DNA from: Hawksworthiomyces lignivorus
Lineage: Eukaryota > Ascomycota > Sordariomycetes > Ophiostomatales > Ophiostomataceae
Length of the DNA stretch: 64,000 bases
Direction: 5' to 3'
Assembly: GCA_002917075.1 (NCBI GenBank)
Contig: NTMA01000014.1
Location: 496,001 to 560,000, forward strand
Shown: positions 12,701-25,168 of the stretch, in pieces
Numbering within the stretch: position 1 is the first letter of the stretch
Layout of the letters: each line of letters begins with the position of its first letter
Translations under genes and position numbers: made by a program
The notes under the pieces: model-generated
Told to the model about the DNA's origin: nothing
What the model saw: only the letters and a program-made list of their open reading frames with translations
Database searches by the model: none

Positions 12701-13649
12701 ACTTGCAGGATACGAGGCGGATATGAATAACCTTCTTGCCGTCAACGAAGGTTTGACATCTCGCTTCCCCGAGGTCATCAATTTTCGTAATCTAGAGTCG
12801 ACAGAGTGCATTTCCTTGCTAAAAAACGCACTATCAGTGCAGAAAAGACAAATCGAGGCAAAGAATCTATCGTTGGATCTGACGGTCTTTGAAGTACCGA
12901 CCACAAGTTTCTCCCGCAGACTCGATAACGCATTTTCTGAACTTACAAAACAAGCCAGCTGGGCGAATTCGCGAGACGTTCAGACCATCGCCAAGGATAT
13001 CTTCAATAAAACTATACGTTGCAAGGAAGATCTCGCTGCAAAGCGTCTTGTTGTGCGAGAAGAAACGGTGCTAGCTATACTTGAGGCACATCTTAGCGAG
13101 AGACAGAAGCGCGCAAGCACTCATAACCCGTCCGTCGCTGAAAGTAACTTGAAGCTAAAGTCTTCGATGGCTAAGATGGCACCGAATCTGAATAGCAAAG
13201 CGCCCGCGGTAACCGCTAAAAGCACAGTTGCGTCAAGATCTGAGAATACCGTATATCAAGACGAGCCACCAGCTGAGAAAGACGAGCCCCCCAGACCAAA
13301 ATCTCAAAAAAAAGTATCGGGGCCGGGAGGCGAAGCCGCTTCTCAGCGCGACGTAAGTGTGAGCGATGCAGTATGGGAGCAACTGCAACGCGACCGGCAG
13401 GCTGAGCAAGAGCGCGAGGAAGAGTACCAGCAGCTTCTCGAAGCGCGAGAGAAAGCGGACGAAGTTGAGAGGGAGAAGATTGTACAGAGGCTTCTCGAAG
13501 AAGAGCGAAAGAAACAGAAGGAAGCCGCCCAGCGCGCCAAGCTTAAGCAGATGGGTGTGTGTCCCGCGGGATTCAGTTGGATTAAGCAACAAACAGGTTA
13601 TCGATGTGCCGGGGGTTCGCACTTCATGTCGTACGATCAGTTGAAGTGA
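6718..13649 (+). CDS. ZNFX1-like SF1 helicase fused to three AAA+ (CbbX/SpoVK-type) domains
   Basis: Join 6718-8188, 8245-11619, 11674-13649, giving 2273 residues. The first intron splits the helicase Walker A (GPPGTGKS, residues 488-495); the second lies in AAA module 2. Helicase motifs in order: VIVEEAGE at 750-757 (DEAA-like box with Glu first), IGDHKQLRP, RKQHRMHPE, DNYQGEESDIV and NVLITRARN near 1000. A Cys/His-rich segment of NFX1-like type follows, then a long charged coiled coil. Three AAA+ modules have Walker A at about 1310, 1588 and 1861 and Walker B cores FIDEAYQL, VIDEAYGL and FIDEAYRL, all intact. The end is another coiled coil plus a small Cys-containing tail. ZNFX1 homologues act on RNA in silencing and antiviral surveillance; a similar role here is inference. 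Confidence 0.92.
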
Positions 13650-14013
13650 CTTGCGCTATGATATATCCACAGGCAGCATGCTTGTATATTTGTATGTCCC
13701 TAAGTTTCCATGACCGGAGATAATCACACATGAGTATTCACAAAAGGTTGGCATCTGTGACAACACGAAGCCAGTTTCTCCCTGCCAATGAATTAAGCAC
13801 ATAACCTAGAATGGCAACTAGATAAGAAGGAGGATCAAAAAAAAAAAAGTTTTTAATCCAAATACTACAGTGAATTAAATCAGGGTAGTCATTAAGACTC
13901 TGGCAAAAGTTGCCGCATAAGCCACGGATTATACCAGTGCCTTTTTTTGATTTTTTTTCTTTCCGTCCCAACCTTTCTTCCTTTTCCTGCAACTGTCACT
14001 AAGTTATGCAATA
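13650..14013. other. Convergent 3' ends
   Basis: The helicase-AAA gene and the permease gene converge here. An A12 tract lies at 13837-13848. No gene seen. Confidence 0.5.
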
Positions 14014-16033
14014 CTACCACAATTGGACAAACGAATAGAACTTCTTCCATCTTGGTAGCTTTTGGTATTCGTCTAGCTCGACAATTTCTTCGGAGCCCAA
14101 AGGCCGGCGACCTGTCTGCAGATCAGCCGTCTTGGGATCACGAATCTTTGTCCGCATGATTAATTTGTAGGCTACTCCACAGCAGACGATGAGGAAGAAG
14201 CCAAACATGTATTGGAAGAAGTAATACGCCGAAACGCTGTCAGAGCCCTTTGTAAAATTCGAGACGTTAGAAGGAAGCCGCAGAGAGAATTGCAAAATCA
14301 CGGGAAGGTAAAGGGTGGTTAACGCACGATTGGATACAGGGCCAAGTAAAAGGAGCAGCCCAGATACAATGAACAGCAGGTGAGAAGCCAAAGAGGTGGA
14401 AAGGGCCAGAGAGCGCATTTCCATGCATAGGGCTGTTTGAACAAGGGATCATTTTGTGCCTTGAGGGCGGCGCGGAAGCGGAACGATGTCACGCCAATGA
14501 AAACCCATACCATAAAGTAGCCGGTGCTGGCGATTTGAGCGAGCCAATTGAAAACTGTAGTGCCACCAGCACTGAGATTGATATATGCCATTAGTATTGT
14601 TATTGCCGTCGTTACAACGAGGGCTGGGACCGGGCGGCCCTTCCTATCGACATGCGCTAGGAGTTTTGGAATGAGTCTCTGGTGAGCCATAGAACGTAGA
14701 ATCCGAGTCGCAATGAAGAAGCTCTCCGCGGCAATCGATGCCACGGCAACCATTATGACAATATTCAAAAAATCGGGAAGGCCCTTAATACCAGCTTGGC
14801 TTACTGCAATCACGAATGGAGAGGCAGTGACACCGCTGCCACCAAACAACTGGCTGTTTGTTGGAGAGACTAGCAGTCCGATAAATACCATGGTAGTCAA
14901 ATAGATAACGGTGACTCGGATGGGAATTAGGAATGCCGCATGACCAACAGAGAAGCGAGGAGTTTTTGTTTCTCCGGCTAAAAAGCCAGTAAACGTGTTG
15001 TCTAAAAACACTCAGTCACTATGATAGTTCTTTTCTTCCTTTTTTTTTTTTTTTTTGGTCTTGGAAGTTCTGCATTTTGGACAAAAGTCGGGGATGATGA
15101 CCTACCTCCTATGGCGAGGATAGCCAACAAAGTACTCTCGCCGAAACCTTTGAATCCATTACGGAAAGCTAAATCTGAAGTCCAAACCTTACCGTCCGCT
15201 TTCTGGCCATTCGGACCAGCACCTAGGATTAAAATCAAGCCAGTTATGATGAAGATGACAAACGCGACGAACTTTAGTATCGCCGCAACATACTCAAACC
15301 AGGCAAATGCGGTGTTAGGAAGAACAAACAGAGTCCCTAGAACAACTAAAAAAATGGTAACTAAGTTTTAAAAATCAGATGTAAAGCCCAACTGACACAG
15401 ACGGCGGAAGTGGACTCTTACTTAATGCTGCTTCAGGGACACGGTCCTGCGCCCAATAGTTTACGATAGTGGTAAAGAAGACAGCTTCGGCGGCAATGAC
15501 GGCAGTCCACCCGAGCCACATGGAAAATCCAGCAGCAAAGGAAAATGCCGGGTCGACAAATCGATCAGCAAACTCGATGAAGTTTCCGGAAACAGGAAAG
15601 CCAATGGTCATCTCGCCGAGAGTTTGATGTAGTGCCCAGACACAGGAGCATACCACAGCGAAGCCGAGCAGGAGATTTCCAGGCCCTCCTTTGAGAAGAT
15701 TCATCCCCGAAGATATGAACAGCCCAGCCCCAATCTGTCCGCCTAGCGAGATCACCTATGGCGAGAATTGAACGTATTAGTAGGTCGATGTCAATATCAT
15801 ATAGCATTCCCTAGCGCTTCCGGCCCCCTCCAAAAAAATAAATGAATAAATAAAAATAAATTTTGGATGGCACATACATGAATCTGCCTAGAACTGAAAT
15901 TTCTATGATATTCTCCATCAACATGTTCGATTACAATTGACCCTGAAGAACCAATCCCAATCTCCGGGTCAACAGTCGTAATGGGCTGGCTCTTTTCGAG
16001 GCTGGAATTTTGTTCTTCGTTTGTGGCCTCCAT
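14014..16033 (-). CDS. Amino-acid permease (APC superfamily, YAT type)
   Basis: Five exons on the complement: 15878-16033, 15422-15755, 15106-15360, 14328-15001, 14014-14247; 550 residues. Introns are 122, 61, 104, 80 nt and all GT-AG (one donor is GTGCGT). Splicing restores family blocks: RQIHVISLGGQIGAGLFISS (TM1), FAWFEYVAAILKFVAF, DNTFTGFLAGETKTPRF, and a last-exon membrane segment followed by a cytosolic tail. About twelve hydrophobic segments are expected for this plasma-membrane H+/amino-acid symporter family. The start at 16033 is preferred over 16063 because it gives the usual short acidic N-terminus. It lies downstream of, and on the same strand as, an amine-oxidising flavoenzyme, so it may import that enzyme's substrate. 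Confidence 0.9.
15040..15056. repeat. Poly-T tract (17 T) inside permease intron
   Basis: A homopolymer run within the third intron of the permease gene. On the coding strand it is poly-A. Confidence 0.8.
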
Positions 16034-17064
16034 AGCAGGCAAAAGTTTGAAGCGGATAAGCAAATGTTTAGCAGGTATTTAACAAGCTTCCTGGCTGAGC
16101 TCAAGAGAAACTGAACACGGGCCAGGTTCTAGGGCCAGCTTTTAAGTCTATCAGCAATGACACTGTTGATCTTATAACCACCACAACATTGCGGCGTCCT
16201 TATCTGTGGCAGTAGAGAACAATTTGATCAGCAATCGCAAAATCTGTCCCAATACGACATTAGCTACCCGAATTAAATGCGAAAATCTGACGCGAGGAAG
16301 GTGAATGCGCCGGTCGGTTTAATTTAGCATCCCAAAAGTTGGCCTAGTGCGATTCCCGCCGCCCCCCTGGACAGACCAGATTCAGCATACAATCCACTTG
16401 CCAACACACATGTACATGCATAGCTTTTGGTCTAATCGTGTTTATTAGCTAACCCTAGCTTATAAGTCTATACTAAGCGGAACCTTCCCCGGGCAGAGAC
16501 CTCTGTGCTTCTGACTATGTTGTGGTTTTAGCTACGCAGGAGTGCGAAAGTAAGGGAAAATGACAAGGTATTAGCAACAGACAATGTGCGGTCATCCCCT
16601 TACATCTCCTATTCTTCGTCCTCGAGTCTGGAAGCCAGGTAGTAGTCTGGAATGTGCCCTCTGCGCTTTATCCACTAATATGCGTCTAGCTACTTTCTCT
16701 CCTATGCACTATCGGCGTCATAGCTCTCCTATAGTCTGGGCTCAATTCGGGGGTTTACTAGTTCTGTTGTGGCGAAGGATCACACCCTCTAGGTTCTCTA
16801 TTTCTTCCCCGTAAACGTGGGAAGAGAACTCTAGATTTATACCAAGTGCGGAGGCGGGTCTCTATTCCTATGTGTTGCGCACACTTGTGTGAGGAGACTG
16901 CTTTTAACTTTAGCGATGTATAATCTTGTTACTTCTATGATAATTAGTATTTACGATCTAAGATACATCATGGAAGGTTGCATACATGGCGGGATTGTTA
17001 GCATGCTTCATATGCTGCGTGGAATAGGCAAATATTTGCAAGGGGCTAGAAAGGCAAATTTATA
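16034..17064. other. Permease promoter and flavoenzyme 3' flank
   Basis: About 1 kb between two - strand genes. The part next to 16034 should be the permease promoter. The stretch 16570-16820 carries a short open frame without recognisable features. No further gene supported. Confidence 0.5.
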
Positions 17065-18579
17065 TTATCTATACTTGTTAGAGAAGTTTCCTAACTTGGG
17101 TACCATTGGAACCCAGCCCGGCAAGTCATTGAGATCCTCGAACGTCAACGGATGAGGGTTGAATTCAAAGCCAGACGGCTTCGTCATTTCAGGCCTCCAC
17201 TTCCACTTTCCGGCAATTTCCGGATCCAGCGTCTTCTCCATTGACTGCACAATGTAATCACCTATGATAGGGAGGAACTTGAAACCATGCGCTGAACCGC
17301 CAACAGCTACAGTGAGATTTTCATGCTCTGGTGAGGGGGTGATAAGAAAATTGTAATCCGTCATATCTCCGTCCCTGTCGAAAGTCACCAAGTTAGTAAA
17401 GATATGCGCGATATGGGTGTAACGTGGACCAAACCATAGAACCAGAATAAGTAGAAATCAAAAAAAAAAAAAGAAAAAAAAAAAGAAAATGAAGAAGGAA
17501 AAAAAATACCAGCAGATGCGAGTCTCATCCCATTTCCGATCAGCCAACTCAGGAAGTACGTCTTTCATCCACTTTCGCATTCTCTCCTCAATGATCGCTG
17601 GAATGCCATCTGTAACATTATCGGAGCGGTACCGAGGTAGAGAAATCGAAGGGTGCGATGGTGCGTAGTTGGTCACGAAGTGTACAGCCGCAATCTTTAA
17701 AATACCGTCTTCTTGCGGAGGGAAGACCATGCCTTTTAAATGCTTATTGTTAAAATATGAACTACCTCGAGATATGCGGCACAAACGCAAAACAAGAAAA
17801 AAGGACGTACCTCCTTCCAGGTGGTCAACAATGGGCATGTTCTTGTATTTGGTTCTCTCTTCCGGACTAAGATGAATATGGCCGACGCTATGGCCCTTTG
17901 CCACAATCTGTCCCTTGAGGTCTAGCAGAGCGCCTGCAGCTGCACCGGTAGAGAGTAGGATTTGGTCGCCGAAGTAACAAGTGTCATCGGCACACTTTAC
18001 GCCAATGCAGCGGGATGCCTCATCGAACAGTAGCTGGGTGGCGTATCCGGCCTGGCCAGAGATATATCGGACACCAGATTTGGCTGCGGCAGCAGCCATG
18101 CGTCGGAGGCCTTCGCCGGCATTCACCCAAGCGCCATATTCCGCCCAGAAGGACTTCCAGCCAGGTAATTGACCACTCATCTCGGGCCATCGCTGATGAA
18201 TTTCTTCTGTGGTAATGGCTCGGGCAGGTGGTATACCGAGCCGCTCTGCCGTCTTGATAGAGGCCTGCACAAACGGAAGCGACTGGTCACTGACAGCAAG
18301 AATCCAGCCTGTGCGATGAAAGAGGCCAGCAAACAAACCAGCCTCATCACTCCACAGTTTCCGGGCATCGGTCGCCAGCTGTGCGTACAGTGGTTCAGGG
18401 TACTCCGTACGGACAACCTTGTTGAGGTCGGTGCCGGCAGCTTCTCTAGAGGGGGCTGGCCATCGATCCAGCACCACAATGTCCTTATAACCCTTCTGGG
18501 CCAGGTGGAAAGCCGTGCTGGTACCGAAAGTGCCGCCACCGACAATAACGACCTTATCAGATGACTTGGAGGGGGCCAT
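17065..18579 (-). CDS. FAD-dependent amine oxidase (sarcosine / fructosyl-amino-acid oxidase-like)
   Basis: Exons on the complement: 17811-18579, 17510-17732, 17065-17374; 433 residues (438 if the upstream ATG at 18594 is used). The N-terminal FAD motif is VVIVGGGTFGTSTAFHL. GTDLNKVVRTEY and GGSAHGFKFLP are hallmarks of the monomeric sarcosine oxidase and amadoriase family. The Trp in RICWDGDMTDYNFL is restored by splicing intron 2, and this Cys aligns with the covalent-FAD Cys of the family. Intron 1 (17733-17810, 78 nt) has no in-frame stop, so a retained form would stay open. Intron 2 (17375-17509) contains an A/G-rich run at 17461-17507. The C-terminus (FSNKYR) lacks an SKL-type peroxisomal signal, which many relatives have. 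The reaction is oxidation of a secondary amine; the exact substrate is unknown. Confidence 0.88.
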
Positions 18580-18594
18580 AGTGGAAGAATGCAA

Positions 18595-19269
18595 CCAAAT
18601 GTAAGGGAAATGTTTAGAGATGTCGTTTTATCTTGCACGTCTTTGGTCTTGTCTTGCTCTTATTTTAAACTTTGATGCTCCGCAATTGATACCCGGGCTC
18701 TCTTACGATTGAAATACAAAGGGTTGTTGCGAGCTGCCTTCCTTTCTGTTCGTGCCATGAGACTTCTCCGATTTCGCATGCCGATACCAAAAAGAACCGG
18801 CTGATGCTATCACATCTTCAATTACGAAGGCAGGTGGATGCGCCCAGCAAGCTGCCTGCTCTAGCATTCTATGTCTGGAACCTTTCGTTATCGCGGACTA
18901 TGTGAAGCTATATCTGTGTACAGTTTCGTATGTCCTGCTTGCAGCTACATTCCAGTTCCTAATAAGATATGGATCTCTTGTAGAGTAAGCCGTTAGTTTC
19001 CGCCGTCGATAAGTGGAGACCCGTAGACTTCCCCGAATACCTAAAGGCAGGTCGATGCGCCGCTAGGAGGTAAGAACTTTGATAAGGGACACACAAAAAC
19101 ACATCCCCGCCCAGATAACAAATATCTTAACCCCGTTCACCTCTGGTCATCATGGTGTTTTGATCTTTCAAGAGTAATCCACCTATGCACTCCATTGTTA
19201 CTCGTTCATTATTTATTGGCACGAAACGAAGCGAGGGCAGAGCCGATAAAAAAAAGCCAAGAAGAGACA
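18595..19269. promoter_or_regulatory. Divergent promoter between oxidase and regulator
   Basis: The 0.68-kb region separates the - strand oxidase from the + strand Zn2Cys6 gene and must carry both promoters. Shared control by the regulator is plausible from the arrangement alone. Confidence 0.5.
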
Positions 19270-21458
19270 ATGGCGGATACACTTAGGCTTTCTAAGCGAA
19301 AGACCTCTTGGATTCGCCGGGACCGGACCGGCTGCTGGAACTGCAAAGGTTTCTCTCTTCTTCCCCTTCTGCATTGAGGGTCCTTAGGTTTTCCCTGTCT
19401 ACGTCGTCTTTATTCGCTAATTAGCGTTCTCAATGTAGCTCGCAAAAGAAAGTGTTCTGGTTAGTAGACATGCCCGAGTGGATACATAACACAAATGCAT
19501 GGAAGAAATGTGTAAAAGGGTGAAATCCAATACTGTTGGCTATTCAACGTTAACATTGTGTCGCAGAAGACTACCCTGCATGTAGCACTTGTGTTCGGAG
19601 GAACCTCAAGTGTGACTACGGTATCCGCCTGATCTGGCAGGACGATGCAGAATCTCAAGGAATCGCATTTGGCCGAGCGTTGAAGAATCGGTATAATCGT
19701 GCCAGGCACACTGAACACACCAGGAACGATGTGTCGGCCGCGTTTCCAAATCATTCACACCATCTGTTACCGTTGCCTGATGGCTTGGCTGGCAAGCACT
19801 GGCTGAACACGAGCGTTGCAGATGTGCTGCAGTTGTGTATGCCAACTGCAAGTGATAGACACGATGCTGAACCGCTCGTCCTGCCGCACACAACGTATGA
19901 TGATCTGGCTATAACCGGGCTGGGTCCCTCTTTGAGCACATTTCCCAACTTAGGAGACGACGGATCCGGCTTTTTTCTTGAATATTGTCAGTCTAATGCG
20001 TATTGCTTTTGTCCCCCTTAAGCGATTTGAGCCTAGTTGGCTGACGAATGATAACCTCGCGATTGTGCGCCTGCTCCTAGTCTTCCACCCACGATAGACA
20101 TCAACACATGGTCACATCGAAGAGTACTGACCGAGAAATTTGATAACCCGTTCCGCCAAGTTATCCTTCCCCTCTGCTTGCATTCACAGGGGCTCATGGA
20201 CATGGTTATTGCTTTCGCGTCCCACGACATGCGCAACAACCAGTCCAAAGCAGATGAGTGTGGCCTCTTCTCTTCCATCCTGCTTCGTCACAAGCACCGT
20301 TCCCTGCGTCACTTGCGGACTCAACTGGAAGCGGGTAATCCTGTCTCTACACCTTCGGGTTGGACCACTCATGGTATCAATTGGCCAGGTACCAATGCGG
20401 CGGCAGCTGCTGACAGCCAGACAGCCCGAGATACCCTGCTCTTGATGATAATGCTTCATGGATTCATGGAGATTGCAAACAATAGCACTAAAGAATGGGT
20501 TGTACACCTGAAGGGCGCCTTATCTATAACTAGGCACTTCCGGGAGACCCATGGAGAGACGGCCTTCAGCCGTGAGGTGCTTGAGTTTGTCTCAAACTGT
20601 TTCTCGCAGCTGGAAATCTTTTCCGCTACCACTACGACAAGCAAGACTATTCTCGACGGTGGCAGTGAGACGGGCGAGTGGCCCGTCTTAAGCAGAACAT
20701 CAACCACTATACACAACCGATCTCGCATCAATGGGTACACTGGCATTTCTACGGAGCTGCTGGACACTATTTCGTCGATCACATCGGCTATTCGACTCAA
20801 AAGACGCCTTTTTCATAAATCACAGCGCAGCCCATCTGCAGACTCTTCATCGCCTCTGCTGCCATCGTCCTCCTCCCCATTGACTTCTGCTTCAGATCCA
20901 CCAGCGAGAAAATTAGATGAAATGGTGCACAGTATCCAGAATCGCCTTCAGCATCTCTGCCAATGGTCGGGTGATCCCGATCCTGACAGCCCGGCTAACC
21001 TGAACGCAGCCGCAGTCCAAGAGGCTGCGTGGATCTACCTACGACACGGCCTTTGTGGAGAGTCTGTCGGAAGCATTGCTATCCAAGCGCACCACCTGCC
21101 AAGGCTTCTCAGGCTTCTACAGGAGGTTCACCGACAGCGCATTCACCCGGTTGGTTCCACTCCTTATCCCATGTGGGCGCTATTTGTTGCTGCGTGTGTG
21201 GCTCAGGAAGACAACCGTGCCCAAGTAATGGATTGGTTAGTGGAGCTGCGGAGACTTCGTCCCTTTAGCAATGTACCTGTAACCATGGCTGCTGTCGAGG
21301 CCATATGGAAAAAGACGGACCTAGAACGTGGAGGCATCCTATGGTCCGACAGTGGAGAAGACCGCGTGGTGAGCGCCAATCCTAACAGGCAACACAAAGA
21401 TGAGCTAGTCTGGGAGGGCGCGATGCATCGTTTGGGGTGGATGATGGCATTTATTTAG
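19270..21458 (+). CDS. Zn2Cys6 fungal transcription factor
   Basis: Join 19270-19348, 19439-19459, 19567-19986, 20098-21458; 626 residues. The zinc cluster is spread over three exons, one only 21 nt long: Cys22, 25, 32, 39, 42 and 49 (CX2CX6CX6CX2CX6C). The third intron is least certain. Donor GTCAGT at 19987 with acceptor TAG at 20097 gives FLEYY, then 15 residues, then NPFR, the spacing I recall for the fungal_trans_2 family; other pairs (acceptor 20080) are possible. A Ser-rich linker lies near the middle and the C-terminal half is helical. It probably regulates the divergent oxidase and the permease beyond it. Confidence 0.82.
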
Positions 21459-22985
21459 GACTTCATACTGCATTGCCACTTGGAATGTATCTCAAAATGA
21501 CGTGGGAAGCAGTCTTAGGTATCGGTCCGTCCTAAAACCTCGGTTCAGAACCGGTCAAATTATGTTTATCAGATTCCCCTGCGCCCACAAACTTTGTTTC
21601 TCAATATTTGAGCTGTTATCAGACAGAAATGAGTATTGTAGTTTAAGTTATGTCAATTAACCCAGCGGCTAGACACAAACTACCAAGCAGTATAGCTAGA
21701 AGGTCTTCGAGACAGGCGACGCACTTGAGCTACTCTACGGCAGAGTGAGAGGTCTAACAATTTTTGTCACTTCTCTACGTTAGCAAGATGAAAGAGACAG
21801 GCAGCTTCAATTTTTCTAGAAGTCTGGCACCGCTGTCGCAACTGAAGGAATTGGCGGCTACCCCAATCAGTAAATATTGGCTAAGATTCTTTCCCGCCTA
21901 TGTGTAGAGTTCTGAGGCACCATCAACAACCACATAAATACAACGCACTTTGTCGTTGTCTCTCTCTTGTACCTTTAACTATTAGGTTTTTATTTTCTTT
22001 TTGCAGCGGTAGTGCTGTGATTATTGCATTGAATCATCCAGCTCTAATCCTCTTTATCTTTTGACTCTTTTTTATTCATAGAAAAGCAACTTTAAAAATT
22101 CTAATCTTGGTATTATTAAATAAGATTGCCTTTTGTACAGTTTCAATATTTTTTCGAAACTCAGTAACAATAAAAAATGCGACGATATTTATTTTGATTT
22201 CTTGCAAGAATTGCAAGAACACTTAATTGTTAAAAAAAGGTGACATGTTGAGTGATGCCACTAGGCCACTGTACCAGTACAAAAAGGATCAATCCCCTTG
22301 GACACATGTAACAGTACCTTATAACTTAACAGTACGTTCATAGCACCGTCGGGTCGGCCATATTTCCTGGCACTTTGAGAGAAGTTCACATTTCCTCCTC
22401 ATCGTATGCCCTCGAGGCCTACTTGCAAGGTGTTGCGATGTTACGTATGTACCTTAGATAAAAACATGCGATTAGATGAACTGATTAGATTGATAAGATA
22501 TACTTGCTTACATCGTGCTTCTGGCCAAGCGTAAAGCTAGGCGAAGTTAGGAAAAAGACCGAACTACCCCAGCAAAGATTAAGTATAGTAAAAGTGTTTC
22601 GCTTTTTCATCGTTAATGGGTAGCCTGGACGGGGGTCATGTTAATGAATTTTCCGCACGTATTTGTTTTTTGGGTAATTGCAACTCATATAATAATAGCA
22701 GTAGAATAGAACAGGGACAACGCTGCGGAACACGTACCTTTTTTTGTGTGACATAATGGTCAATCTCTAGCCCCATCTACTCAAAATGGCCTCAATTGTA
22801 GTCACCAGACACAAACAGGGCTCTGAGCCATCAATACGAACTGTGCGGCACAGGACGTGGTCTTGGCAGTCGGCCAATCCGGCAGGTCTGTGCCCAAGCG
22901 ATGTCGGATTCGTGATGAAATCATATCGGGTCTATTAGATATAGCGTAATCTAGTATATATCATTAACTACGTAGAATCAGGTAG

Positions 22986-23438
22986 TTAATTATGACAGAA
23001 AATCATTGATATTATGTTTTTTTTAAATTCGCTACGTGGTTCTTCCTTCGCCGCCGCCTCATGCTCACCACTTTTCTTCCAGCGACCAACCATGTACTCC
23101 TGTCTTTCGTAGCTGAATAGTGTCCATTTCCATTTCCCCCATCCTATCTTAATCGAAAACTCAGTGGGTGGGTCAAGCAATATCGTGTCGTGGTTAGGAT
23201 TGGGATTGGGATGTGCTACTACATCCCACTGTTGACTGATGTCTTTGTCCTCCCCCGCGGTTGCGGGAATTTCAGGCGAGCGTGGGACATTTTGTCCTAT
23301 TTTATTAACATTAACGCTTCGATTAACAAACAAGTTCGACAAAGATACCTTTAAAAGTATCTTTTTCCTCTTGCCTGGGCTGAAGTAGGCTTTACGGGTC
23401 TTTCTTACCGTTGTCGTTGTTACGGGTTTGTGGTACAA
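22986..23438 (-). CDS. Hypothetical 150-residue open frame, doubtful
   Basis: A stop-free frame in AT-rich DNA, with a Lys/Arg-rich first half and a C-terminal half containing PNPNPN, IGWGKWKWTLFSYERQEY and an acidic-basic stretch. No known domain was recognised. The Pro-Asn repeat comes from the local repeat GGATTGGGATTGGG on the + strand. It may be a fragment of a decayed gene or chance. Its 5' half overlaps the compositional anomaly. Confidence 0.2.
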   Translation of the reverse strand: MYHKPVTTTTVRKTRKAYFSPGKRKKILLKVSLSNLFVNRSVNVNKIGQNVPRSPEIPATAGEDKDISQQWDVVAHPNPNPNHDTILLDPPTEFSIKIGWGKWKWTLFSYERQEYMVGRWKKSGEHEAAAKEEPRSEFKKNIISMIFCHN

Positions 23439-24720
23439 AGACAGGAGGTTTGATTATACGAGTTCCTATTACCGTTAATACAACACTTGGTCATACAATA
23501 ACGGAATGAGAAGTTTTCTACAAAAGACATTTTAATACTTGCCTCCTTCTTGTACCATTTTGATGAGTGGATTGGTGAAAGAGGGAAATGCTTCACGAGT
23601 CGAAGTTTCTCGGAACTTTTTAAACTTCATAACCCCAGAAACCAAAATAATAAAACATAAAACTACGATAGATATTAATACACGTATACGTTAAGACAGC
23701 GACATCGAGAAGCCTCTTCTCCTTATATGTTTTTGTCCAAAACGTCATAGTTCTTTTAAGTAGACACCTTTTAGTACGAACCGATTTCTAGTCGGAACTG
23801 TGGTGGAATATGTAAGGGTTTACGCGAAAGAACCTGACTGGACTGATGTATAGTTGTTCTACGACATAGCGTAACAAGTCGTTGAAGATGAAAGAATGTT
23901 GTTGTTGAGTTTAATTGTATTTATTAGTCAATCCAGACTATTTACGTGTCTCTTAGGTGGAATCCTTTGGGAAGAAAACTCTATCTTGTTAGGTAAGAGA
24001 TTATTATATATGGTGCAATAGTTCAAGTAAGAATGTTGTTGTATGAATGCTAAGACAAGAAAAAGGAACAAGTCGGATTCAAGGTAAACAATTAGAAAAC
24101 GGTAGATAACACTCAACTCGTCCTCTAGGTTTGACTATCCCAATGATCACGGAAACGAGACTCTTTTTAATGTGTCTTTGTAAATATTTGTGTATTAGTC
24201 ATCTCTAGTTAACTAGAGTGAACGTGTCTTCTACGTGATAATTTATTATGATAAAACTTTGACATTTTGTTGAAAGTAAGACGAAAATGCGACATAATTG
24301 TGGTCTGTCTGACTAATTGTGAAAGGTAGAAAACGAAAAGAATTCAATCTCATGGTGGCGATAGTCCTTTAAAAAGGCTTTAGACAGAATCTCTCTCGTC
24401 GTCGTTGTGTCCTTTACCGGATTCTCGTGATTCTTAGCATCGTCTCACTCTTAAGCGTATTCAACTGTAGTCGTTTAAAGTTGGATCTCTCCTAACCTTT
24501 CTCGAAATCTCGCGTTCGAGTTCTTTACGAAACTTTGTCTTGGTGAAATGGTAGATCAATGAGCGAAATATATGGACGAACGATATATCTTCTCTCAGAA
24601 TCACAAAAATGGTCTACGACAACAACACTCTCTCTGTAACGTATGGGAGTAAACATACAAAGAAGAAATTTATCTGTTCTTTGGTATCTTAATATATACA
24701 TCTCATTTTCAATTGCCTTC
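23281..24720. other. Block with CpG far more frequent than GpC
   Basis: Hand counting gives about 58 CpG and 20 GpC dinucleotides here, while 22201-22980 upstream gives about 32 and 37. The block has no long open frame and its edges are not marked by visible repeats. See the findings for possible explanations. Confidence 0.55.
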
Positions 24721-25168
24721 GATTTACGAGTAATGTAATTTATCACCAACTGGGCCGCACCACCAATCTTCTGGGTTCTAGCTACTCTTCTTCGCTAACA
24801 CTTAAAACGTAAAGCTACCTCCGATAAAGTGCAGGCCAATCCGAAGATACTGACAGAAATGAAGCTCTCTGCGTGAATTTTCTGGATACATAATTTTTTT
24901 TTTTAGTTCAGTATCGAAATACCGTGGGAGAAATACAAAATCATACTTGATTTGACCGCAACTCTTTTGCAGCCACCGTACCAGGGTACCGTATAAGACT
25001 AGAATATTTTTGGGTCCTTGTGTCCTATTGTTGTTTCCAAGAAAGCTCTTGCAAATCAACCATAGATGTCACATGACGGTGTTTGAACTTCTAGCTGCCA
25101 CTAGTTGTCCACTACTAGTCCAAGGATCAGTCCGCTAAGCTTATTCCGAGTTCGTTGTAGGAAACTTC

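Larger units (their letters stand above)
21459..25168. other. Gene-poor AT-rich region
   Basis: The largest gap in the window (3.7 kb). Apart from the 150-codon frame at 22986-23438 (-) and the compositional block 23281-24720, both listed separately, I see no coding potential. A short frame at 24802-25059 (-) could be a decayed distal exon of the HET gene, but no splice-consistent join was found. Confidence 0.5.

Noticed and set aside
23200..23214. GGATTGGGATTGGG, resembling an interstitial telomere repeat
   Set aside because: The telomere repeat would read TTAGGG or CCCTAA; this is its plain reversal and only two units long.
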